A stretch of 63,249 nt of DNA from Acidobacteriota bacterium (GCA_003223215.1 QHYH01000122.1:1-63249), one strand, 5' to 3'. Numbered from the stretch's first letter, positions 1-9,754 are shown. Translations and numbers: made by a program. Notes: a model not told the origin generated them from the letters alone.

Positions 1-1
1 T

Positions 2-2434
2 CTCACGCTCGCTCTCGGCATCGGTGCCAACACCGCCATCTTCAGCCTCATTGACGCTGCTCTTCTTCGTTCCTTGCCGGTGCGCGATCCCCAACAACTA
101 GTAGTCTTTCAATGGGCCGCTCTCCATTCGCCAAACACAAATGGACAATACAGCTACATGTCCTGTCCGTCGTCGAATCCCACCGGGGAACACGGATGCT
201 CTTTTTCCTATCCCATGTTCCAGCAATTTCAGTCTCTTCAAGACGTTTTCTCCAGCCTCACTGCTTTAGGCGGCGACGTGGGGCTCAACCTGAGAGGCAA
301 CGGCCCCGCCAGCTTTGTGCATGGAGAACTGGTCTCAGGAGAGTTTTTTGACACACTCGGTGTCTCAGCAGTGGTCGGCCGGACCTTTGCTCCTTCGGAT
401 GACAAGCCAGGTACGTCAGGAGTCGCAGTGCTTGGATACGGCTATTGGCAGAGCGCTTTCGGCGGCGATCCCGCCGTAGTCGGAAGAACAATTTGGCTGA
501 ACAATGCCCCCGTGACGATTGTGGGTGTCGCGGCGAAAGATTTCCCTGGCTTGGATCCGGCCGCAGCCCGCCCGATCTGGCTTCCGTTATCGCTCCAGCC
601 GAAACTTGGAAAAAACCTGAATGGAAGTATGGGCGGGGACAAGCCGTCGCTTCAGGCAGGCGACGACAACTGGTGGGTGTACGTTGTTGCACGCCTCAAG
701 CCGGAGATTCCCTTAGGGAAGGCGCAAGCGGCCGCCAACGCTTTCTTCCACAGTGATGTCCTGGAGACGACAAAGAAATTATTCAAGGCCGAAGATGCGC
801 CGCGGCTGGCCCTCCTGCCTGCGCCGCAGATCATCAGGGGACTGCACGATCGGTTTTCGACACCCCTGACAATTCTGATGACTGCGGTGGGCATGGTTTT
901 GTTGGTGGCCTGTGCCAATGTTGCCGGGTTGATGCTCGCGCGGTCCGTCACACGACAGAGAGAACTTGCGGTGCGGCTGGCGCTAGGCGCTGGACGAAAA
1001 AGGATTGCGCGGCAATTGCTCACCGAAAGCCTGCTTCTCTCTCTGGCGGGGGGCGTATCCGGAATTCTGCTCGCCTACTGGAGCGTACAGTTTCTTGTTG
1101 CGTTTATGTCTCGCGGAGGATTGTGGCCCTCGCGTTTGTCGGCGCATCTGGATCTGCGCGTTCTCGCCTTTACCGTGGCAGTGTCCATTCTCACCGGAAT
1201 TTTATTCGGCCTCGCTCCTGCGTTTCGCGGAATGCAACTGAATTTGACACCTGCGCTCAAAGAAAGCCCTACAACCCTTGCGGGCGGCGCATCGCACCGA
1301 TGGGTGAGTTTCGGCGGCAGCTTGGCGGTAGCTCAGGTGGCACTATCCGTTGTCATGCTTTCGGGCGCTGGCCTGCTGGTGCGTACACTGGAAAATTTGA
1401 AAAGCATCGATCCCGGTTTTGATACGCAGAATATTCTGCTCTTTGCAATGGATCCGACCCTCAACGGCTATACGGATGCGCAAATTCATGGCCTCTTTCT
1501 TCAACTACAGCAACGCCTCGAAGCTCTGCCCGGCGTGCTTTCCGCCAGCTACTCTTTCGATCCTCTGTTGAGTGGCGACCTTTGGTCGTCAACGTTCAAG
1601 ATCGAAGGGGAGGCGCAGAACACACAGCACATAACAGACGCGCTGCAAGTCGGACCGAAGTTTTTCGAAACTTTGCATATTCACGTGCTCGCTGGACGGA
1701 CCTTGAGCTCAAAGGATTTCACTTCAGCACTCGGGTCAGCCTGGTGCCCCACGGTCGTCAACGAAGCATTTGCCCGTCAGTTCTTTAAAGAGCAGAATCC
1801 GCTTGGCCGGGGGATCAGGGGTCTCGGAGATAAATACCCGAGTTGCGAAATCGTCGGTATCGTTGGCGACGCGAAATATCAAACGCTGCGGAGCGAAATG
1901 TCACCCACGGTTTACGTGCCGCAAACAGAAGGCAGTGCGACGTTTGAGGTTCGAACAATCGCAAACCCCGAAACGATCATTCCCTCGGTTCGCAGCATTG
2001 TGACCCAACTGGACAACAACCTACCCCTCTTCGACGTTAAGACTCAGTCTGCGCAGATTGAGGGATCGCTTTTTCAGGAGCGGCTAATTGCGCGTTTATC
2101 GAGTTTCTTTGGCGGGCTTTCGCTGTTGCTCGCTTGCGTCGGCCTCTATGGACTGCTCTCCTACGAAGTGGCGCGGCGGACCCGCGAAATCGGCATCCGC
2201 ACGGCCTTGGGCGCACAGCAGCGCGATGTGCTCCATCTCGTTGTTGGACAAGGAATAGCAGCTCTCGCCTTGACCCGATATTTGAAAAGCTTGCTCTACG
2301 GAGTTCGCCCGACAGATCCCATAACCTTTGTGGCCGTGGCTTTGCTTCTCACGCTGGTGTCCCTAGCGGCTTCATACATCCCGGCGCGGCGCGCAACCAA
2401 GGTCGACCCGATGGTGGCCCTGCGGTACGAATGA
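2..2434 (+). CDS. ADOP-type ABC transporter permease, 5' end cut by window
   Basis: Integral membrane permease of the MacB/FtsX superfamily, of the acidobacterial duplicated orphan permease type. No ATPase partner is visible. The reading frame is open from base 2 with LALGIGANTAIFSLIDA, the conserved first membrane segment, so the N-terminal prefix and true start lie outside the window; the TTG at 74 is internal. Two MacB-like extracytoplasmic domains and two FtsX cores follow, each with a VACANVAGLMLARS-like segment, and the protein ends in the family signature PARRATKVDPMVALRYE. The last FtsX core is odd: after VVGQG only four residues precede ALTR, whereas the next two copies have about sixteen, so about 12 residues of a membrane helix are missing in frame. 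Substrate is unknown; exporters of lipids, peptides or drugs are possible. Confidence 0.9.
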   Translation, partial: LTLALGIGANTAIFSLIDAALLRSLPVRDPQQLVVFQWAALHSPNTNGQYSYMSCPSSNPTGEHGCSFSYPMFQQFQSLQDVFSSLTALGGDVGLNLRGNGPASFVHGELVSGEFFDTLGVSAVVGRTFAPSDDKPGTSGVAVLGYGYWQSAFGGDPAVVGRTIWLNNAPVTIVGVAAKDFPGLDPAAARPIWLPLSLQPKLGKNLNGSMGGDKPSLQAGDDNWWVYVVARLKPEIPLGKAQAAANAFFHSDVLETTKKLFKAEDAPRLALLPAPQIIRGLHDRFSTPLTILMTAVGMVLLVACANVAGLMLARSVTRQRELAVRLALGAGRKRIARQLLTESLLLSLAGGVSGILLAYWSVQFLVAFMSRGGLWPSRLSAHLDLRVLAFTVAVSILTGILFGLAPAFRGMQLNLTPALKESPTTLAGGASHRWVSFGGSLAVAQVALSVVMLSGAGLLVRTLENLKSIDPGFDTQNILLFAMDPTLNGYTDAQIHGLFLQLQQRLEALPGVLSASYSFDPLLSGDLWSSTFKIEGEAQNTQHITDALQVGPKFFETLHIHVLAGRTLSSKDFTSALGSAWCPTVVNEAFARQFFKEQNPLGRGIRGLGDKYPSCEIVGIVGDAKYQTLRSEMSPTVYVPQTEGSATFEVRTIANPETIIPSVRSIVTQLDNNLPLFDVKTQSAQIEGSLFQERLIARLSSFFGGLSLLLACVGLYGLLSYEVARRTREIGIRTALGAQQRDVLHLVVGQGIAALALTRYLKSLLYGVRPTDPITFVAVALLLTLVSLAASYIPARRATKVDPMVALRYE

Positions 2435-2456
2435 CGCCTGTCTGAGGGGTGATGTT

Positions 2457-5107
2457 ATGGTGTGGCCTCGGCAAATTTGGCTTCGATTACAAACTCTCTT
2501 CCACCGCGGTCGCAGCACGCAGCGATTGGACGACGAAATCCAATTCCATCTCGAACAGCAAATCGCCGAAAACGTAGCCTCCGGCATGAGTCCCCAAGAA
2601 GCCCGCTCCGCCGCCATGCGCGCCTTCGGCAATCCTACTTTCCTCAAAGAGCAAACGCGCGGCACCTGGGGCTGGATCTGGCTCGAACAAATCGGCCAAG
2701 ACTTTCGATACGGAATTCGTATGCTGTCCAGAAATACGGGATTTAGTTTAGTTGCGGTTCTTTCGCTGGCATGGGCATCGGAGTGAACACCACCGTCTTC
2801 AGTGCAGTTAACACTGTGCTGTTGCGTCCCTTAGCGTATCCGGATGCTGATCGCTTGGTGCTCGTGCAGTATCGGTCCTTGCATGCGGGGAGCGGCCGCT
2901 TCGAACTTACCCCGGCGGCTTATCTGGAACTTCGGCGGACGAACAAATCTTTCGAGGGGATCGCCGCCTTTAGTGCGTCTGATTTCAACTTGATTGGAAC
3001 AGGCGAGCCTGAACGGTTGAGCGGCCAAATGATCTCCCCGTCCCTCTTTTCGGTGCTCAAAGTGTCCTCGCAGATAGGACGCGGATTTACGGCCGAAGAT
3101 GAAAAAGATGGGGCGCCTCGAGTCGCCATCCTCAGCTACGGCTTGTGGCAACGCCGCTACGGGGGACAGGAGAGTGTCATCGGCCAAACAATCACCCTCG
3201 ATGATGAGTCGTTTGAGGTGGTTGGTGTGGCCCCACGCGGATTCGATTTCCCGGAAAAGGGGACGGATATATGGGTACCGAAGGTTTTCGCAGCCAGTGA
3301 GTTGCGCGACATGAATTCTTATTATCTGAGGGTCATCGCGCGGCTCAAAACGGGCGTGCCATTCGATCAAGCGCAGAGCGAGTTGAATACTTTCGCTCAT
3401 AATTGGGCCCAGAGCTATCCGGAGAACGGGGATCTGGCGTTGACTCTGACGCCTCTTCGCGATGCAGTGGTGCAAGGTTTTCAACAAGCGCTAGTCGTCC
3501 TTCAGGTAGCGGTCGGTTTCGTTTTGCTGATCGCGTGCGTAAATGTGGCCAACCTGTTGCTGGCCCGATCGGCCGTACGTGAAAAGGAGATAGCCTCGCG
3601 CGCCGCTTTGGGCGCCAGCGCACGGCGCCTCATTCGCCAGCTTCTAACGGAGAGCCTCGTACTCGCACTTGGCGGTGGAACTTTTGGTTTGTTTCTTGCG
3701 GCGTTGGGGATTCGGATTTTGAAGCTCATGAATCCCGGCACGATCCCCCGCCTCGATGAAGTCAGCATAGACTCGTCGGTACTTGCGTTTACATTGGGCA
3801 TTTCCTGTCTCGCCGGGTTTGCGTCCGGGTTGGCTCCTGCATTGAAGTTAGCAAGGTCTGACGTGCAACAGACACTCAAGGAGGCCGGACGTAGCTCCAT
3901 CGGATCCGGCGGGCGGCGGTTGCTCGGGGTGTTTGTAGTCGCCGAAATAGCCTTGTCCCTGGCGCTCATGGTAGGAGCGGGTCTGCTCATTCGGAGTTTC
4001 CTGCGGTTGCAGGATGTAAGCCTGGGATTCACGCCCGACCGTCTGTTGACGTTGCAAGTAAACCTGCCCAAGGATGAGGCGCAGGATTCGCCGCGCGTCG
4101 CGAACCTCTTTCGAGAAGTAATTGAGCGGGTGCAAGCGTTGCCTGGCGTGCAAGTGGCTGGCGTAGGCACGGCACTGCCGGTGATGGAGCTGGGAATTCG
4201 GTCTAGCTTATCCATTGAGGGGCAGACCGACCCTCCACATGGACAGCCCCCAAAGTTGGCCAACAATCGTGTAGTGAGCCCCGGCTACTTCGGCTCTCTT
4301 CGAATTCCACTCGTCGAGGGTCGCCTTCTTTCGAGCCAAGATACGATTCAAGGCCTGCCTGTCGCAGTCATCAATCGCGCAATGGCCAAACGCTATTGGA
4401 GCAATGAGGACCCGGTTGGACAACGATTCCGATTACAGGCAAGCGGCACGCCCCTGCCTTGGCTTACGGTGGTGGGGATCGTCGGCGACATTCACCAAGG
4501 TGGATTGGACACCGCTCCCGTGCCCGAGTTTTACACGCCTTTCACTCAGGATTACGCTCCGTTCGCCGTGCCGCAGGTGCTCTTCGTCCGAACCGATGGG
4601 GACCCCGTGAGCCTCGTCGGCGGCGTAAGGGATGAAATTGGGGCTGTGGACAGGAGTCTACCCGTTTTTGCGATCCAGACCATGGACGACGTTCTAGCGC
4701 ACTGGCTAGGGCCGCGCCGTTTCAACCTGCTTCTCTTGTCCGTATTCGCGGGAGTGGCGTTAGCGTTGGCCACAGTCGGGATTTATGGGGTGATGTCCTA
4801 TTCTGTCAGCCAGCGCACCTGCGAATTTGGAGTCCGTGTGGCTCTTGGGGCGCAGCGCCGTGACGTCCTCGCGCTTGTCATCCGGCAAGGGCTGGTGCTA
4901 GCGATTATTGGAGTGGTTGTGGGCCTCGTTGTATCGTTCGCATTGACGCGCTGGCTCGCGACTCTACTCTTTGGTATCTCCGCTACCGACCCGTTCACCT
5001 TTTCAAGCGTGGCAAGCCTTTTCACGTTGGTTGCGTTTGTAGCCTGCTACTTTCCTGCGCGGCGCGCCATGAAGATGGACCCTATTGAGGCGCTGAGATA
5101 CGAGTAG
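2457..5107 (+). pseudogene. ADOP-type permease broken by a single-base deletion
   Basis: Second tandem ADOP permease. ATG at 2457 follows a good Shine-Dalgarno (GAGGGG). Frame 1 (2457-2786) encodes the ADOP N-terminal prefix (two-helix region with FHLEQQIAENVASGMSPQEA and AMRAFGNPTFLKE) and enters the first membrane helix at SLVAVLSLA. The rest (GIGVNTTVFSAVNTVLLRPL to the C-terminal PARRAMKMDPIEALRYE) continues in another frame from about 2771. Restoring one C (gca-c-tgggc) would give the canonical ALGIGVN, so one base is missing near 2772-2774. The remaining 2.3 kb is free of stops, with both MacB-like domains and both FtsX cores intact, so the lesion is recent or an assembly error. A short product starting at the internal ATG at 2771 would lack the prefix. 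Confidence 0.85.
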
Positions 5108-5127
5108 GTCATCTGGAGGGTGCTGCC

Positions 5128-7851
5128 ATGGTGTGGGCTCGGCGATTGTGGCTTCGGCTACAAACTTTGTTCCGTCGTGAACGGGTCGCTCAGCGATTAG
5201 ACGACGAGGTGCAGTTTCATCTGGAGCAGCAAATTGCGGAAAACATTGCCGCCGGCATGAGCCGCGAAGAAGCCCGCTGCGCCGCTATGCGCGGCTTCGG
5301 CAATCCTACATTCCTCAAAGAAGAGACCCGCGACACCTGGGGTTGGACCTGGCTCGAACACTTCGCCCAAGATTTGCGTTATGGCCTTCGGGCGCTGCGA
5401 AAAAATCTCGGATTCACGGCTGTGGCGGTGCTAACGCTCGCCCTGGGAATTGGCGCGAATACGGCCATTTTTCAACTGATCGATGCGCTCCGCCTGCGCT
5501 CCATTCCTGTGAAGGAGCCGCAGCAACTCGTTATCGTGCAACTGGCCGACAGCACCGGCGTCAGGGGAAGCCAAGCCAGTGGTTATCCTGTTCTGACCAA
5601 TCCGGTCTGGGAAAAACTCCGCGACCAGCAGGACGTGTTCTCCGGCGTTCTCGCCTGGGGCAGTAACAGTTTCGGCCTCACTCCCGGCGGCGATGTTCGG
5701 CTTGCTCAAGGCCTTTTCGTCAGCGGTGATTTTTTCCACGTACTCGGTGTGCGGCCGTTGATGGGCCGCGTATTCACCACTTCCGACGACCGCCGCGGCT
5801 GCGGCTTGCCGGGAGCCGTGGTTAGCTATGCTTTCTGGCAACGCGAACTTGGCGGCGATCCGTCAGCCATCGGGCACAAGCTCACGCTTAACTACCATCC
5901 CGTCGAAATCATTGGCATCACGCCTCCCGGTTTCTTCGGGCTCGAAGTAGGCAGCTCCTACGACGTTGCCGTTCCCATTTGCTCGCAAGCGGTTCTATGG
6001 AGCGAAGGCACCTGGCTCGACGAAGGCACGGTCTGGTGGCTGAACGTCATGGGACGGCTGAAACCGGGCTTGACGCGCGAAAAAGCAAACGCGCAGTTGG
6101 CAGTGATTTCACCAGGAATCTTTCAAGCCACGCTTCCATCCAACTATCCCGGCGAAAACGTGAAGGACTATCTCAAATTCAGGCTCGAGGCCGTTCCCGG
6201 GGGCAGTGGAGTTTCCTGGCTGCGAATTCAATACTCAGAGTCGTTGTCACTTCTGCTGGGCACCGCAAGTTTGGTTTTGTTAATCGCTTGTGCAAACCTC
6301 GCCAATCTGATGCTGGCACGCGCCACCACGCGCGAGCACGAATTCACTGTGCGCTTTGCCATCGGCGCCTCGCGCAGCCGGCTCATCCGGCATTCGATGA
6401 CGGAAAGCCTTCTTCTTGCGTTGCTTGGCGGTGCGCTGGGACTTTTCCTCGCTGGAGCACTTAGCAAATTCCTGGTGGCCTCCCTGGGCATGGAGGGTGA
6501 TGCGCCTTTTCTCAACCTTAAGCCAGATTGGCGCCTGCTCGCCTTCACCTTCGGACTTGCCAGCCTTACTTGCATCTTGTTTGGCTTGGTGCCAGCGCTG
6601 CGAGCATCGCGCGTTTCTCCCGCAGAGGCGTTCAAGTCCGCCGGCCGCACAGCGACTGCAAGCCGCAAACGCTTTGGATTTCGCCAAGGGCTGGTCGTCT
6701 CGCAAGTTGCGCTGTCACTGGTGCTCGTGGTCGGCGCGCTGCTTTTTTCCGGCAGCCTGCGCAATCTTCTCGCCGTTGACGCCGGTTTCTCGCAAAAGGG
6801 AGTCGTCATTGCCGGTCTGGATCTCTTCCGTCGTCTAAATGTTCCATATGCAGGGCGGGTCGCATTCAAGCAAGATTTGCTGCAAAAGATCCGCGCTCTT
6901 CCTGGCGTCGTTTCGGCTGCGGAGGTGGAGATGCTTCCCCTTAGCGGGAGCAGCACGGATAATGAGGTCTGGATTCAAGGAACCAATCCTGCCAGCAGAG
7001 TGGTTTCTCTGTTCAATGCGACCAGCGATGGTTACTTCAAGGCGATGGGCATTGCGCTGCTTGCGGGCCGGGACTTTAGTTCGCAGGACACGGTCTCCTC
7101 TCCCAAAGTCGCGATTGTGAACCAAACCTTTGCCAGCAGACTTGGCCTAGGGATGAATCCCATCGGAAGGACATTTCGGCGGCAGGCTACTCCGTCGGAA
7201 CCGGAACAATCCTTCGAGATAGTAGGCTTGGTTGCCAACACAAAGTACTCCAGCTTGCGTGAAGAATTTGCCCCCATCGTGTTTCTCTCCACGTCTCAAG
7301 ACCCACAGCCTGCCCCCTTTGCTCAATTCGTGATCCGCTCGGCAGCGCCCATGGCCGAAACCGTTTCAAATGTCAGAAGCCTTGTCGCTCAGGCCAGCCC
7401 GCTGATCACGCTTGGTTTTCAGCCCTTTGAAACCACGATCCTTGAGGGCCTGACACGCGAGCGCCTGATGGCTAAAGTCTCGGGCTTTTTCGGCCTGCTC
7501 GCTACGCTAATCGCCGCCGTCGGTCTTTATGGTGTGATGTCTTACCTGGTCGCGCAACGCACGAATGAAATAGGCATCCGCGTGGCGCTCGGGGCGCAAA
7601 GAGCAGATGTCCTCTCGCTGGTACTTCGCAACGCCGCCTTGCTCCTCGCCCCGGGGTTAGTCCTCGGTGCGTTTCTGAGTGTGGCCGCTGCCCAGGCGGC
7701 CAGAGCAATGCTATTTGGCTTGAAACCAAGCGACCCTGGAGTTCTCGTCGCTGCCATGACCGGGTTGGGATTCATCGCCCTTTTAGCGAGTTTCCTTCCT
7801 GCGCGACGGGCGTCGCGAGTCGATCCCATGGTGGCCTTGCGATTCGAGTGA
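5128..7851 (+). CDS. ADOP-type ABC transporter permease, full length
   Basis: Complete 907-residue member of the same tandem family. Domain order: ADOP prefix (about residues 1-90, with DDEVQFHLEQQIAENI and MRGFGNPTFLKE), first membrane helix (LALGIGANTAIFQLIDAL), first MacB periplasmic domain (about 120-350), first FtsX core (LLIACANLANLMLARATT, about 370-490), a central helix (VSQVALSLVLVVGALLFSG), second periplasmic domain (about 545-760) and second FtsX core ending with PARRASRVDPMVALRFE. ATG at 5128 follows CTGGAGGG. It lies 20 bp after the second copy, so the three were probably one transcript. Prefix wording is nearly the same in copies 2 and 3, pointing to local duplication. No nucleotide-binding subunit is nearby, as usual for these orphan permeases. 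Confidence 0.93.
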   Translation: MVWARRLWLRLQTLFRRERVAQRLDDEVQFHLEQQIAENIAAGMSREEARCAAMRGFGNPTFLKEETRDTWGWTWLEHFAQDLRYGLRALRKNLGFTAVAVLTLALGIGANTAIFQLIDALRLRSIPVKEPQQLVIVQLADSTGVRGSQASGYPVLTNPVWEKLRDQQDVFSGVLAWGSNSFGLTPGGDVRLAQGLFVSGDFFHVLGVRPLMGRVFTTSDDRRGCGLPGAVVSYAFWQRELGGDPSAIGHKLTLNYHPVEIIGITPPGFFGLEVGSSYDVAVPICSQAVLWSEGTWLDEGTVWWLNVMGRLKPGLTREKANAQLAVISPGIFQATLPSNYPGENVKDYLKFRLEAVPGGSGVSWLRIQYSESLSLLLGTASLVLLIACANLANLMLARATTREHEFTVRFAIGASRSRLIRHSMTESLLLALLGGALGLFLAGALSKFLVASLGMEGDAPFLNLKPDWRLLAFTFGLASLTCILFGLVPALRASRVSPAEAFKSAGRTATASRKRFGFRQGLVVSQVALSLVLVVGALLFSGSLRNLLAVDAGFSQKGVVIAGLDLFRRLNVPYAGRVAFKQDLLQKIRALPGVVSAAEVEMLPLSGSSTDNEVWIQGTNPASRVVSLFNATSDGYFKAMGIALLAGRDFSSQDTVSSPKVAIVNQTFASRLGLGMNPIGRTFRRQATPSEPEQSFEIVGLVANTKYSSLREEFAPIVFLSTSQDPQPAPFAQFVIRSAAPMAETVSNVRSLVAQASPLITLGFQPFETTILEGLTRERLMAKVSGFFGLLATLIAAVGLYGVMSYLVAQRTNEIGIRVALGAQRADVLSLVLRNAALLLAPGLVLGAFLSVAAAQAARAMLFGLKPSDPGVLVAAMTGLGFIALLASFLPARRASRVDPMVALRFE

Positions 7852-7867
7852 ACCGCGACACGCCCCG

Positions 7868-8422
7868 CTAGCGTCCCCTAGTGGATTTTTCTTGTTGTTT
7901 AGATTCGCTCAGCAATTCACGGCCGAAAACACCCTTCAACCACTCAGGAGCACTATGCGTTGTTTTGACCAACTCCCCCGCGATGAAACGTGCCACCAGC
8001 CGGTGCCCCCTCCCATTTGGTGTGTTGTCATAAACCAGAAGATCGTCAGCATGTCGTCGCGCCTCAGCCAGACTCGTCATGGCCTCGTCATACGACGCTG
8101 GAATCGTGCCCAGCGGCACGGCTTGTCCGCCGCGACTCATCCGAACAAGGATTCGTCCGACATTCAGGTTAGGGTCTTCTGTGCAGATGAATAAAACCTT
8201 TGTTGTGTAGCCGGCCTGCCTCGCGCTTTCCAACAGTTCCGTGTCCACGGTCAAGTCTTCAACAGCGAACGAGCGTCGCTCGCGCAGCATCGCATCCCGT
8301 TGGTGCGGAATCGGTGGAACCAACGTGGGAAAAGCTTCTTTTAGGTGGGCATCGTAGAAGGTGGTCTTACCCGCCCCGATGGGGCCTGCTATCACAACAA
8401 GTGCTGGTTTTTGTTCGCTCAG
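7868..8422 (-). CDS. zeta-toxin-like P-loop kinase
   Basis: Small P-loop NTPase related to the zeta toxin / predicted ABC-type ATPase group, whose characterised members phosphorylate UDP-amino sugars. Walker A is GPIGAGKTT near the N terminus; a conserved acidic stretch FAVEDLTVDTELL, an RILVRMSRGGQAVP segment and DDLLVYDNTPNGRGHRLVARF follow. The first usable ATG/GTG/TTG is GTG at 8395, but it falls inside the first beta strand. In-frame codons from 8422 give SEQKPALVVIAGPIGAGKTT, the normal start of the family, and the codon at 8422 is CTG preceded by AAGGA nine bases upstream. I therefore place the start at CTG 8422. It is the last gene of a leftward operon with two RHH proteins. A toxin role is inferred; it may instead serve the transfer module. 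Confidence 0.75.
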   Translation of the reverse strand: MSEQKPALVVIAGPIGAGKTTFYDAHLKEAFPTLVPPIPHQRDAMLRERRSFAVEDLTVDTELLESARQAGYTTKVLFICTEDPNLNVGRILVRMSRGGQAVPLGTIPASYDEAMTSLAEARRHADDLLVYDNTPNGRGHRLVARFIAGELVKTTHSAPEWLKGVFGRELLSESKQQEKSTRGR

Positions 8423-8434
8423 CGTAAATTATCC

Positions 8435-9214
8435 TTATCGTGCAGTTTTTCGTGTGACAGCCGTTTCTGATTCCCGTTGGAACTTTCCCGCGACCAACAT
8501 CACTGGGAATCGCTTCCCGGCAAGAGTGACCTCAACAGTCCTCCCTAACTTGCGGTCATACTCAAAGCGTGTGCCGTCTGAGAACTTTCCCGTGGGGCCG
8601 TCTTGGAGACCAGTGAGAGTCGCAAGAACTTCGAATAATTGCTGCCGCTCCGCAGAACTCATTTTGTCGTAGGTAGCCTTGGTTGGGCGCCGTGTTGGCC
8701 TAGATGAGCCTCCGAGCCTGCCATGCCCGTCTTTCGAGTAGTGAGCCGCCAACCCGCTGTTCACGAGTTGATTGATGGAGCAGTTGCGTGTCTTTGCTGT
8801 GCGATGAAGGCTCCTGATCAGGCGGCGCAGGAGGACCACCTGTGTCTCCCTCGCCGTTTGTTTCTTCTTGCCTTGGAGAGCAACCAACTTCACCGTGTTG
8901 AGGTTCACGGCGAGGAGCGCGTCATTGATCGAGGCGGACAAATCACCTTGATACCTGCGCTTGGCACGAAGCAGTTTGTCCAGCCCGATCAGCAGGCGGA
9001 CGTTGAAGACATCGAAACCGACGTTTCTCCGGATTGCCACAGGCTGCACCAGCATCCTTTGAGGAGTTCCCGCAGTAGCGCTGCCGCAACGGTCTCTTCC
9101 ATACGATATATACATGGCCCTGGTGTGTGCTTCAACCAGGGGATGTGGAAAAGATGTTTTCACCTTGCTTTCGTATGGTTGCCGAGGCCGCTGGGCGAGA
9201 GCATCCTTTCTCAT
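8435..9214 (-). CDS. tandem ribbon-helix-helix-like protein, function unknown
   Basis: A 259-residue basic protein with no name I can assign. Two segments resemble ribbon-helix-helix DNA-binding folds: around residues 68-105 (VRLLIGLDKLLRAKRR, then DLSASINDALLA) and around 120-160 (VVLLRRLIRSLHRTAK, then CSINQLVNSGLAAHY). The second matches the usual RHH pattern closely. The C-terminal part has a basic linker (STRPTRR-like) and a small beta-rich tail containing GTRFEYDRKLGRTVEVTLAG. The ATG at 9214 overlaps the stop of the upstream gene as ATGA, implying translational coupling, and the stop lies 12 bp before the start of the zeta-like kinase. Position suggests an antitoxin or relaxosome accessory protein; both are inference. 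Confidence 0.65.
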   Translation of the reverse strand: MRKDALAQRPRQPYESKVKTSFPHPLVEAHTRAMYISYGRDRCGSATAGTPQRMLVQPVAIRRNVGFDVFNVRLLIGLDKLLRAKRRYQGDLSASINDALLAVNLNTVKLVALQGKKKQTARETQVVLLRRLIRSLHRTAKTRNCSINQLVNSGLAAHYSKDGHGRLGGSSRPTRRPTKATYDKMSSAERQQLFEVLATLTGLQDGPTGKFSDGTRFEYDRKLGRTVEVTLAGKRFPVMLVAGKFQRESETAVTRKTAR

Positions 9215-9648
9215 TCTTGCGTCCCAGACGTGAGGACCTCCTCCAGCGTAGCTTTGTTCCGCGTCGCTACCTCCTGAGCGGCGAGGCGGAGAATCTTTGC
9301 GTATCTGAGCCTGGCCCGCGCCCGGGCCGCAGGCAGCACCTCCTCTGGAGGTTCAATTACGCAGGTCAGAACGTACTGCAACAGCGAATTTGTGAGGGCA
9401 ACTTGGGTGTGTACCAAAGTGAATAGGGACTGTACCTCCTTTGCCATATTCGCGAGGGTGGCCGCAATGCGGGCCTCTAGCTGGGCTGTCGCTTCCGTGT
9501 TATCGCCCTGCCGAAGTTCGAGCTCACAGGCAGTGAGGATAAAGGCCTGTTCGGAGCGAAAGCCGCGCTCACTGGCAGCAGAGCGCACGCGGTCGCGAAA
9601 TTCCTTGCTCGGGAACAACAAATTCCGCTCGATTCGATGTTTTTTCAT
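9211..9648 (-). CDS. RHH-like DNA-binding protein in TraJ position
   Basis: A 145-residue protein beginning MKKHRIERNLLFPSKEF, with an N-terminal ribbon-helix-helix-like segment (about residues 6-45: RNLLFPSKEF, then a helix, then FRSEQAFILTACELEL) followed by a long helical domain (LEARIAATLANMAKEVQSL). ATG 9648 is chosen because AGGAGG stands seven bases upstream; the frame stays open to 9723 but without a site. It heads the leftward operon and diverges from traK/traL across the candidate oriT, which is where IncP plasmids carry TraJ, an oriT-binding RHH protein. The sequence is not obviously TraJ, so the role as oriT-recognition protein is inferred from position and fold only. Confidence 0.65.
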   Translation of the reverse strand: MKKHRIERNLLFPSKEFRDRVRSAASERGFRSEQAFILTACELELRQGDNTEATAQLEARIAATLANMAKEVQSLFTLVHTQVALTNSLLQYVLTCVIEPPEEVLPAARARARLRYAKILRLAAQEVATRNKATLEEVLTSGTQE

Positions 9649-9722
9649 CGGATTGCCTCCTCTCTTAGTTGGTGGCGCATTTGTGGCACAAATCGCTCGA
9701 AAGCAGCCACCGCCCATGAGCA

Positions 9723-9754
9723 TGAAACGGTTTCAGTTAGCCCTAAAATCCTGC
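9723..9754 (+). other. candidate oriT: inverted repeat plus IncP-like nic core
   Basis: In the 383-bp gap between the divergent RHH gene and traK, a perfect 6-bp inverted repeat TGAAAC-G-GTTTCA (9723-9735) is followed 12 bp later by AATCCTGC (9747-9754). The IncP/MOBP nic consensus is YATCCTG|Y, so seven of eight positions agree, and cleavage would fall between 9753 and 9754. In RP4 the same strand carries nic, with the traJ-side inverted repeat just upstream, traJ leading away to the left and traK to the right; the layout here is the same. No relaxase gene is in the window, so it would need to be supplied in trans or lie elsewhere. Confidence 0.5.

Noticed and set aside
7852-7900. Left attachment site of the tRNA-Ala island
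   Set aside because: I compared the gap after the third permease with the tRNA 3' end; only a short match (CTAGTGGA versus CTGGTGGA) was seen, too weak to call.
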